The notes under the pieces: model-generated
The model's database searches: none
Seen by the model: only the letters and a program-made list of their open reading frames with translations
What the model was told of the DNA's origin: nothing
Assembly: GCA_002402965.1 (NCBI GenBank)
Contig: DHGW01000077.1
Span: forward strand, 40,390-53,092
DNA: 12,703 nt
Reading direction: 5' to 3'
DNA from: Bacteroidales bacterium UBA4788
GTDB taxonomy: Bacteria; Bacteroidota; Bacteroidia; Bacteroidales; VadinHA17
Shown: piece after piece, positions 1 through 5,576 of the stretch
Layout: every line of letters starts with the position of its first letter
Position numbering within the stretch: position 1 is the first letter of the stretch
Translations under genes and position numbers: made by a program

Positions 1-42
1 TCCGAGACCTCTGCCCAGCGGGCTCTTTTTGTTTGTGTTCAT
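1..42 (-). CDS. parB: ParB chromosome-partitioning protein, N-terminal fragment
   Basis: Reading the minus strand from the ATG at 42 gives MNTNKKSPLGRGLG and then runs off the window edge. The Lys-rich start followed by LGRGLG is the standard opening of chromosomal ParB/Spo0J proteins, and the position directly downstream of parA (18 bases after its stop) is the expected one. ParB is a CTPase clamp that loads at parS sites and works with ParA in origin segregation. Only 14 residues are visible, so the CTPase and helix-turn-helix regions cannot be checked. There is no clear Shine-Dalgarno sequence before the ATG, which is common in Bacteroidota. Confidence 0.85.
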   Translation of the reverse strand, partial: MNTNKKSPLGRGLG

Positions 43-60
43 GACGCGGTTAAACAGTAT

Positions 61-840
61 TTAGTTTTTCAGCTTCGCCTCTACTCGCTCGAGCAGCTCG
101 CGGGCCAGGCTGAGATAGTTCACCGTACCCCTCGATTCTGCATCGTAAAGTATGGCAGGCTGCCCGTAGCTGGGCGCCTCTGACAGCTTTACATTGCGCT
201 GAATGATTGTGTTGAAGACCATCTGCTGGAAGTGACGCGTCACCTCCTCCACCACCTGATTGGCCAGGCGCAGACGGGAGTCATACATTGTAAGAAGGAA
301 GCCCTCTATCTCCAGAGCCGGGTTCAGATTGGTCTGAATTATCTTGATTGTATTGAGCAGCTTGCCCAGTCCCTCCAGGGCAAAATATTCACACTGCACC
401 GGAATGATGACCGAGTCAGCGGCAGTGAGAGCGTTGACGGTCAGCAGACCCAGCGAAGGCGAACAGTCAATAAGGACATAATCATAATCGGCTGCTATCG
501 GTGCCAGTACTTTCTTCAGGGTCTTTTCCCGCTCAGGCCTCTCAAGCATCTCAATCTCTGCTCCCACCAGGTCAATATTAGAGGGGATTACCGAGAGGTT
601 GTCAATACCGCACTGCATGACTGCCTGCCTGGGATTGACACCGTCAATGAGACAGTCGTAAATGGTAGTCTTGACCTGCTTAAGATCAATTCCCACCCCT
701 GAAGTGGCATTTGCCTGGGGGTCGGCATCAACGATGAGTACCTTCTTTTCCAGCGCGGCCAGACTCGCGGCCAGATTGATTGCCGTGGTCGTTTTTCCTA
801 CCCCTCCCTTCTGATTTGCCAGTGCTATAATTCTTGACAT
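61..840 (-). CDS. parA: ParA/Soj chromosome-partitioning ATPase
   Basis: This 259-residue protein is a full-length Soj-type ParA ATPase, which binds DNA non-specifically when ATP-bound and drives segregation of ParB-parS complexes. The deviant Walker A motif KGGVGKTT lies at residues 11-18 with the signature lysine K11 and the P-loop lysine K16. The A' motif VDADPQ is at 37-42 (D40), and a Walker B-like strand with LIDCSPSLG follows near residue 123. There is no N-terminal helix-turn-helix extension, which points to the chromosomal rather than the large plasmid type. The ATG at 840 is preceded by an A/G-rich stretch (AAAAGGG) suitable for initiation. It is followed on the same strand by parB, so the two form the usual parAB operon. 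Identification is secure; the chromosomal role is inferred from type and neighbours. Confidence 0.97.
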   Translation of the reverse strand: MSRIIALANQKGGVGKTTTAINLAASLAALEKKVLIVDADPQANATSGVGIDLKQVKTTIYDCLIDGVNPRQAVMQCGIDNLSVIPSNIDLVGAEIEMLERPEREKTLKKVLAPIAADYDYVLIDCSPSLGLLTVNALTAADSVIIPVQCEYFALEGLGKLLNTIKIIQTNLNPALEIEGFLLTMYDSRLRLANQVVEEVTRHFQQMVFNTIIQRNVKLSEAPSYGQPAILYDAESRGTVNYLSLARELLERVEAKLKN

Positions 841-872
841 ATGATCCCTTTTATCCTTAAATTAATGAGCTT

Positions 873-880
873 CAAATTTA
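873..880 (-). promoter_or_regulatory. Candidate -7 box of the parA promoter
   Basis: On the minus strand this octamer reads TAAATTTG, an exact match to the TAnnTTTG -7 element of Bacteroidota primary-sigma promoters, 32 bases before the parA ATG. I see no TTTG-like -33 box at the usual distance of about 19 bases, so the call rests on one element only. The rest of the 841-985 gap contains no gene and no convincing terminator for the upstream gene; a short CACC/GGTG hairpin at 967-978 has only four pairs and no T-run. Confidence 0.38.
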
Positions 881-985
881 CAATTAATGCCCTTGGCGGG
901 AGGCCGGCCCTGTGTGTTATTGTAAACAATTTCACGGGGGTTATTAACACGTTTTCAACAGTCCGGCACCGGGCGGTGAGCGGCA

Positions 986-2110
986 TCAGTTGCGTGTTGC
1001 CGGTGAGACGGTTATCTCAAACAGTCGGGGCCAGTATTTGCCTGTGACGAAGAGACGTCTGCCCTCCGCATCCCATGCAATGCCGTTCAGGACATCCGTC
1101 CCTGGCTCACTCTCCTCGCGGGGAAGGAGGTTATTGAGCTCGACATAGCCCAGTACTTTACCCGTGCGCGGGTCAATACGCGCAATCCTGTCAGTCTGCC
1201 ATATATTTGCCCAAAGCTCCCCGTCTATCATCTCGAGTTCATTCAGGTTGTCAACCATGCCTTTATTGTCCCACACGTCGACCGAGGAGAGGACGTTGAA
1301 ATCGGGATCGAGGTACCAGATCACATTTGTTCCGTCACTCATGACAAGGCTATCCCCGATAGTCGCAAGCCCCCATCCCTGCGTCTGGTAGTAGATTCTG
1401 TTTATCTGCCTGAGGGTCTCCTTCTCATATACGAAACCGACCTTTGAGGTCCATGTGAGCTGGTAGATGTGGTCGCCGAGCAGCGCCACACCCTCTCCGA
1501 AGAGAGAGCCGTCGAGATTGACCTGGCTTATCACCTTCCCTGTCTCCGGATCCACCTTTCTCAGCGAGGACTCTCCCTGCTGACCGGTACCTTCGTAGAA
1601 GAAGCCGTTGTCATATATCAGTCCCTGCGTGTAAGCCCTCCTGTCATGTGGATAGCTTTTGACAACACGGTAACGGTATGACAATGGTGTGATGTCAGAC
1701 AGAAGATTGACAAAAAGAGTGACTGTCTGAGGTTTTGATACCTGTGACCAGGCCACGGCCCTTACTGAAATCCTTCCCGGACTGCCATCGTGTTCCAGCT
1801 CCACCGTAGCGGGAAGGGTGAAAATTGTTTCTGCCAGTGCGGGGCCAATCCATACCTGCACTGAATCAACCTTTATCTGCCCGGCTGCATGAGTCACTGA
1901 AAATGAAATGTGATCCGCACAGGAGATCGATGAATTGTCCGCAGGGGCAAGCACCTCGATAAGCCTCCTGGCCGGCCTTGTGTCAGTATCAGCGGCGGAC
2001 ACATCACTATCCGTATTCTTATCCCTGGTCTTACCGGATGACCCTGAGCATGAGATGATGGCCACCAGTGCAAAACTCAAAAGGGAGATGTATACTGTAC
2101 TTTTTTTCAT
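986..2110 (-). CDS. Glutaminyl-peptide cyclotransferase (plant-type beta-propeller), lipoprotein with N-terminal Ig-like domain
   Basis: This 374-residue protein is predicted to cyclise N-terminal glutamine to pyroglutamate on exported proteins. Residues 1-21 are a lipoprotein signal: KK, a hydrophobic core, then the lipobox IISC with C21 as the lipidated residue. No acidic residues follow the cysteine closely, so there is no Bacteroidota surface-export signal and a periplasm-facing anchor is likely. A Ser/Thr/Asp linker (22-48) leads to an Ig-like beta domain (about 50-137). The cyclotransferase domain (about 143-374) shows YPHDRRAYTQGL, FYEGTG with E173, SSLRKVDPETGKV, WGLATIGDSLVMSDG, ELEMIDGELWAN and LNGIAWD, all hallmarks of the PF05096 family rather than the zinc-dependent animal type. 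The plant enzyme lacks the Ig-like domain. The gene starts 10 bases after the stop of the upstream HAD gene, so they are probably co-transcribed. Family assignment is firm; substrate and location are inferred. Confidence 0.9.
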   Translation of the reverse strand: MKKSTVYISLLSFALVAIISCSGSSGKTRDKNTDSDVSAADTDTRPARRLIEVLAPADNSSISCADHISFSVTHAAGQIKVDSVQVWIGPALAETIFTLPATVELEHDGSPGRISVRAVAWSQVSKPQTVTLFVNLLSDITPLSYRYRVVKSYPHDRRAYTQGLIYDNGFFYEGTGQQGESSLRKVDPETGKVISQVNLDGSLFGEGVALLGDHIYQLTWTSKVGFVYEKETLRQINRIYYQTQGWGLATIGDSLVMSDGTNVIWYLDPDFNVLSSVDVWDNKGMVDNLNELEMIDGELWANIWQTDRIARIDPRTGKVLGYVELNNLLPREESEPGTDVLNGIAWDAEGRRLFVTGKYWPRLFEITVSPATRN

Positions 2111-2120
2111 TAGTAATTAT

Positions 2121-2543
2121 TCATTTTTTGCCAAACAGGTTGAAGCGGCGCTTCTTGATCTCACGCATCGCCTTATCCTCCCTGTCGGACCATGGATCAA
2201 TCATGTTGAGTACCTCACCCCAGCCCGGAAACCCTCCTACATTCTTGTCGTCCACGAAGATATCCACGTTTATTTTGCGGGGGGTACCGTCAGTCCACTG
2301 CTCCTCAGGGTAGTTGCGGTTGACCGCGTAGAACTCGATCCCGTTCTGAAAGCAGTAATCGACAGCCTCCTTCAGTTCCCTCCCTTCCCTGAATGTCCAG
2401 AGGATAAGCAGGGCGCCCCTCTTTTGCAGCTCCTTCAGGGTGATGAAGGCAAAGAGCTTCTCCTTGCCTATGGCAGGATATTCATGGTCGACGATGGTTC
2501 CGTCGAAGTCAATGGCTATCTTAATATTTGTCAGATCTCTCAT
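2121..2543 (-). CDS. BT_0820-like small HAD-superfamily hydrolase
   Basis: This 140-residue protein contains a minimal HAD phosphatase core without a large cap domain. Motif I is DFDGT with nucleophile D12 and acid/base D14; motif II is T50 in LWTFREG; motif III is K90 in TPRKIN; motif IV is D98/D99 in FVDDKN. All catalytic positions are intact. Its length and sequence pattern (NYPEEQWTDGTPRKINVD, GGFPGW) match the Bacteroidota family typified by Bacteroides BT_0820, whose structure is known but whose substrate is, as far as I know, not established. The likely reaction is phosphoester hydrolysis on a small metabolite in the cytoplasm. It is the first gene of a two-gene unit with the cyclotransferase lipoprotein, although nothing in either protein suggests a shared pathway. 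It is divergent from pssA. Confidence 0.85.
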   Translation of the reverse strand: MRDLTNIKIAIDFDGTIVDHEYPAIGKEKLFAFITLKELQKRGALLILWTFREGRELKEAVDYCFQNGIEFYAVNRNYPEEQWTDGTPRKINVDIFVDDKNVGGFPGWGEVLNMIDPWSDREDKAMREIKKRRFNLFGKK

Positions 2544-2615
2544 AATCCAGTTGCAAAAATAAACAAATAATAGTTGTCAGGATTATTGTAATTTAGCGAT
2601 GCCTCAAAAAGAGTT
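2544..2615. promoter_or_regulatory. Divergent promoter region between the HAD gene and pssA
   Basis: This AT-rich 72-base gap must contain start signals for both directions. For the leftward unit, the minus strand at 2554-2561 reads TATTTTTG, a full match to the TAnnTTTG -7 box, but only about 10 bases from the ATG and without a matching -33 box, so the leader would be very short. For pssA, the plus strand at 2589-2596 reads TAATTTAG, one mismatch from the same consensus, 19 bases before the ATG. Both assignments are tentative. Confidence 0.35.
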
Positions 2616-3332
2616 ATGATCAGACATATTCCGAACACTCTGACCCTCCTTAACCTGGTTTCAGGATTTGCTGCAACCATTTATGCAATAAAAGGTTATA
2701 ACGACTATGCAGCATTCTGCATCATAGCAGGTATGGTACTGGACTTCACCGACGGGTTTGCGGCCAGGCTGCTGAAAGCATACTCGGACATCGGGAAGGA
2801 CCTTGACAGTCTCGCCGATGTGATCACCTTCGGCATAGCGCCGGGTGCCATCGTGCTCAACCTTCTCACCGCCGGGGGGATGTTACCGGTCCCCGCATTT
2901 GCTATTGCGGCCCTCATCCCCGCTGCCTCGGCACTGAGGCTGGCAAAGTTCAACAACGATGACAGCCAGACGACTTCCTTCAGGGGCATGGCAACACCTG
3001 CAAGCGCATTCACGGTGGTCTCGGTGGTGCTGGCCGCATCTTACTCTGACATCGTTCTGTTTGACCGGATGGCCGGATCACCGCTGATCATATCCATTCT
3101 TGCGGTGTTCCTTGCAGTGATGATGCTTCTGAACGTAAGGATGTTCTCACTGAAGTTCACCGTTCCGGGGTGGAAGGGGAATGAGGAGCGTTATCTCTTT
3201 GCTTCTGTCAGCCTGCTGCTGCTGCTGATCTTCAGGGTGGCGGCGCTGCCAATGATTATGGCAGCCTACATATTGATATCACTGCTCTGGCCCGTCATCA
3301 CGGGTGGCAGTGCATCCTCCGGCACTGCGTAG
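2616..3332 (+). CDS. pssA: CDP-diacylglycerol--serine O-phosphatidyltransferase (phosphatidylserine synthase)
   Basis: This 238-residue membrane enzyme transfers the phosphatidyl group of CDP-diacylglycerol to L-serine, the committed step to phosphatidylethanolamine. The CDP-alcohol phosphatidyltransferase signature D-x2-DG-x2-AR-x8-G-x3-D-x3-D is complete: D43, D46, G47, A50, R51, G60, D64 and D68. The N-terminus IPNTLTLLNLVSGF is typical of PssA, and the substrate-specific stretch SLADVITFGIAPG supports serine rather than glycerol-3-phosphate as acceptor. Hydrophobic segments follow to the C-terminus, giving about seven or eight membrane helices. It stands alone on the plus strand; its partners cdsA and psd are in the window about 7 kb away. 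The last 54 bases overlap the 3' end of the convergent DAHP synthase gene, and the final residues (GGSASSGTA) look like a dispensable tail. Confidence 0.93.
   Translation: MIRHIPNTLTLLNLVSGFAATIYAIKGYNDYAAFCIIAGMVLDFTDGFAARLLKAYSDIGKDLDSLADVITFGIAPGAIVLNLLTAGGMLPVPAFAIAALIPAASALRLAKFNNDDSQTTSFRGMATPASAFTVVSVVLAASYSDIVLFDRMAGSPLIISILAVFLAVMMLLNVRMFSLKFTVPGWKGNEERYLFASVSLLLLLIFRVAALPMIMAAYILISLLWPVITGGSASSGTA
3245..3265. repeat. Perfect 7-bp inverted repeat (stem-loop) inside the 3' part of pssA
   Basis: The arms GCTGCCA (3245-3251) and TGGCAGC (3259-3265) are perfectly complementary with a 7-base loop. On the minus strand the hairpin begins 13 bases after the stop codon of the DAHP synthase/chorismate mutase gene, a natural place for an mRNA 3' end. 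It is not followed by a T-run on either strand, so it is not a standard intrinsic terminator. It could stabilise the 3' end, pause polymerase, or be a chance product of the codons for LPMIMAA. Confidence 0.4.
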
Positions 3333-4403
3333 ATTCTTCATCACCTCATCCTGGCGGCGGATAGATTCCTCATGGATCATCCTGATGACCCGGCCGGTGA
3401 ACTCCCCGTCAAGGCCCTCGCTGACGCCGTGCTGTGTCCTGGTACGCAGTATCTCAAGCCATCTCTCAAGCTGGAATACAGTCACTCCGCTGCGGCACTT
3501 GAACTCTCCCATCTCTTCCGATATCCTCATCCTTGATGCCATGAGCCCGATGATCTGGTAATCGATGGAGTCTATCCTGTTGCGAAGGTCCTCGAGACGG
3601 TTCAGGAAGCCAGTGTCCCCTGAGGTGGAAGTGCGAAATACCAGCTCGTCCATCATCTTCACAAAACCCTGCGGGTCAAGCTGCTGATCCCTGTCACTCA
3701 GAGCATGAGGCGGGTCGTTATGCACTTCTATCATCAGTCCCGCCATATTCATGTCAAGCGCCTTCTGTGCCGTTTCGGGCACGAGGTCGGCTTTGCCCGA
3801 CATATGGCTCGGGTCACAGATCACCGGCAGTGAGGGTATCCTGCTGCGCAGTTCGATGGCCAGTTCCCATTTGGGTATGTTGCGGTAGCGGCTCTTCTCA
3901 TAGGGGGTGAAGCCGCGGTGCACCGCTGCTATCTTGCGTATGCCTGCGCTGTAGACCCGCTCTACAGCTCCCATCCACAACTCCAGGTCAGGACTGAGCG
4001 GGTTCTTTACCAATACGGGGATGGTTGCGCCGTGCAGCGCCGAGGCGATGGCGTCAACGCTGAAGGGGTTCGATACCGTGCGTGCTCCCAGCCAGACGGC
4101 GTCAATGCCTGCCTCCAGGCATGCCGTGGCATGCTCGGGCGAGGCCACCTCAACCGCAACGGGCAGTCCCGTCTCCGCCTTCACCCTTCTCAGCCAGTCC
4201 AGCGCACGGAATCCCTCGCCGACGAATGAAGAGGGTCTCGAGCGCGGCTTCCATAACCCCGCCCTGAAGAGATGCACCCTGCCCGTGGCCTTCAATGCCG
4301 TGGCAGTGGCCATGAGCTGGGCCTCGCTCTCGGCGCTGCACGGCCCTGCAATTATCAGAGGCCCTTCGCCAAATCCCCACAATCCCGTCTGCACTATTTC
4401 CAT
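3279..4403 (-). CDS. Bifunctional DAHP synthase (type I-beta) / chorismate mutase
   Basis: This 374-residue fusion combines the first step of the shikimate pathway (PEP plus erythrose-4-phosphate to DAHP) with chorismate-to-prephenate rearrangement. The N-terminal barrel (about 1-265) shows GPCSAES at 20-26, KPRSRPSSFVGEG, VKNPLSPD, HRGFTPYEKSRYRN and the metal-site stretch CDPSHMSGK, followed by IEVHNDP. The C-terminal AroQ-type helical domain (about 272-358) shows LEDLRNRIDSIDYQI, LMASRMRISEEMGEFK and ERWLEILRTR. In related Bacteroidota fusions the mutase domain also mediates allosteric control by prephenate. The start at 4403 is chosen over an in-frame start at 4544 because GGAGG lies five bases upstream and the family begins close to MEIVQ. 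It follows cydB by 28 bases, so co-transcription is likely. The last 15 or so residues (after KNLR) form an unconserved-looking tail that overlaps pssA. Confidence 0.94.
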   Translation of the reverse strand: MEIVQTGLWGFGEGPLIIAGPCSAESEAQLMATATALKATGRVHLFRAGLWKPRSRPSSFVGEGFRALDWLRRVKAETGLPVAVEVASPEHATACLEAGIDAVWLGARTVSNPFSVDAIASALHGATIPVLVKNPLSPDLELWMGAVERVYSAGIRKIAAVHRGFTPYEKSRYRNIPKWELAIELRSRIPSLPVICDPSHMSGKADLVPETAQKALDMNMAGLMIEVHNDPPHALSDRDQQLDPQGFVKMMDELVFRTSTSGDTGFLNRLEDLRNRIDSIDYQIIGLMASRMRISEEMGEFKCRSGVTVFQLERWLEILRTRTQHGVSEGLDGEFTGRVIRMIHEESIRRQDEVMKNLRSAGGCTATRDDGPEQ

Positions 4404-4406
4404 CGA

Positions 4407-4413
4407 CACCTCC
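4407..4413 (-). promoter_or_regulatory. Strong Shine-Dalgarno deciding the DAHP synthase start
   Basis: The minus strand reads GGAGGTG, with five bases between GGAGG and the ATG at 4403. This supports initiation there rather than at the upstream in-frame start at 4544, which lies inside cydB and lacks such a site. Confidence 0.7.
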
Positions 4414-4431
4414 GTAGAAATTAATCTGTGA

Positions 4432-5562
4432 TCAGTACATATGACCTTCGCCGGCCATCTCTTCGGTATCGATCCTCTTCCTGTTGATCGATTTCCACGC
4501 GTACCATATATAGGCAACAACAAAGGGGATGATGAAGGAGACATACATCATCGTCTTCAGCGTGAAATAACTGGATGAGGCCATGGCGAGCGTAAGGGAG
4601 CTTTCCGGGTCGGATGATGAGGGATAGAAGGCAGTTTCGCCGTATCCCGCCAGCAGGAACAGGGCAATCACCACCGGCACGGTGCCGGAACCTGCAAACC
4701 ATATCGCCTTGCGGGAACCCCTGACGATGCCCAGCCAGAGTGAACAGAGAACCAGCACCACACCTCCTGCAAAGAGAAATAGGATAACGATGTTTCCCAG
4801 CAGGTTATGAAGGTAGTGATGCTTCACAAGCGACACCTCGCCGGTGACGGCATCTGCCCTGTAGCCTTTGCCGAGGAGGATGAACCCGACGAAAGCAAGG
4901 AAGAAGAGAAGGAAGGGTATGGCGTTTCTCAGAAGCGCCTTTCTTATTGACTGTGTAAGTTCAGCATCATCGATGGAGTTCCCGAGGTACATCAGGCCCA
5001 GGACCCTGGCCAGGAAGAGCACTGCCAGCCCGAGAAGCAGGTTTACCGGGTTGATCAGCGCCTCGAGGCCATGCCAGCCGGAACCCCAGGTAACCCTGTT
5101 GAAGAGGTCGAGGGAGAAGTCTGAGCCGGTGAAGAATGTTGCCACCACCACACCTATCAGAAACGGGCCGAGACAGCCGTTGATGAAGAGAAAGGTGTCA
5201 AAGACGCCAGTGCCGAAGACGTTTGCCGGCTTGGAGCGGTATTCGTAGGCCACGGCCTGGATGATAAAACTGAAGAGAATTGCCATCCAGACCCAGTATG
5301 CGCCGCTGAAGCAGGTTGCATAGAAAAGTGGGAAGGAGGCGAAGAAGGCCCCGCCAAAGGTCACCAGAGTGGTGAAGGTAAACTCCCACTTGCGGCCGAG
5401 GGAGTTGACAACCATCTTGCGCTGCATGTCATTGCGGGGAAGTGAGAAGATGAACGACTGTCCGCCCTGGACAAACATCAGGAAGACGAGCAGGCCTGCG
5501 AGCAATGAAATTATAAGCCACCAGTATTCTCTCAGGAACAGGTATGATACCAGCATTGTCAT
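4432..5562 (-). CDS. cydB: Cytochrome bd ubiquinol/menaquinol oxidase subunit II
   Basis: This 376-residue integral membrane protein is the non-catalytic subunit of cytochrome bd oxidase and pairs with CydA. Its length is close to the E. coli subunit (379). Conserved regions include FVQGGQSFIF near 30-39, LVTFGGAFFASFPLFY at 66-81, the SGAYWVWM stretch, and YEYRSK after the third helix; roughly nine hydrophobic segments are visible, ending in FIIPFVVAYIWYAWKSINRKR and a polar tail. At the position of the WDGN motif of E. coli-type CydB this protein has WEFT, with E60 in place of aspartate. Start: an AGGAGG eight bases upstream of the ATG at 5562 supports it over a second ATG two codons later. 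That ribosome binding site overlaps the cydA stop codon, so the two genes are tightly linked. Confidence 0.95.
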   Translation of the reverse strand: MTMLVSYLFLREYWWLIISLLAGLLVFLMFVQGGQSFIFSLPRNDMQRKMVVNSLGRKWEFTFTTLVTFGGAFFASFPLFYATCFSGAYWVWMAILFSFIIQAVAYEYRSKPANVFGTGVFDTFLFINGCLGPFLIGVVVATFFTGSDFSLDLFNRVTWGSGWHGLEALINPVNLLLGLAVLFLARVLGLMYLGNSIDDAELTQSIRKALLRNAIPFLLFFLAFVGFILLGKGYRADAVTGEVSLVKHHYLHNLLGNIVILFLFAGGVVLVLCSLWLGIVRGSRKAIWFAGSGTVPVVIALFLLAGYGETAFYPSSSDPESSLTLAMASSSYFTLKTMMYVSFIIPFVVAYIWYAWKSINRKRIDTEEMAGEGHMY

Positions 5563-5570
5563 ATTTCTTT

Positions 5571-5576
5571 CCTCCT
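5571..5576 (-). promoter_or_regulatory. cydB Shine-Dalgarno overlapping the cydA stop codon
   Basis: The minus strand reads AGGAGG here, eight bases before the cydB ATG. Its last two bases in transcription order are shared with the cydA TAG stop (5575-5577), so ribosomes finishing cydA pass over the cydB start signal. Confidence 0.7.

Noticed and set aside
919..948. Inverted GTGTTA/TAACAC motif in the parA upstream gap
   Set aside because: Arms of six bases separated by more than 20 bases in AT-rich DNA are easily chance; no supporting feature.
967..978. CACC/GGTG hairpin downstream of the cyclotransferase gene
   Set aside because: Four base pairs and no T-run are too weak to call a terminator.
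1935..2570. Plus-strand open frame of about 211 codons
   Set aside because: It runs antisense through the cyclotransferase and HAD genes, both of which show clear family motifs; its own translation has no recognisable pattern.
4404..4544. In-frame 47-residue N-terminal extension of the DAHP synthase
   Set aside because: It lies largely inside the cydB coding end, has no Shine-Dalgarno, is Ser/Pro/Arg-rich unlike the family, and a strong GGAGG site supports the start at 4403.
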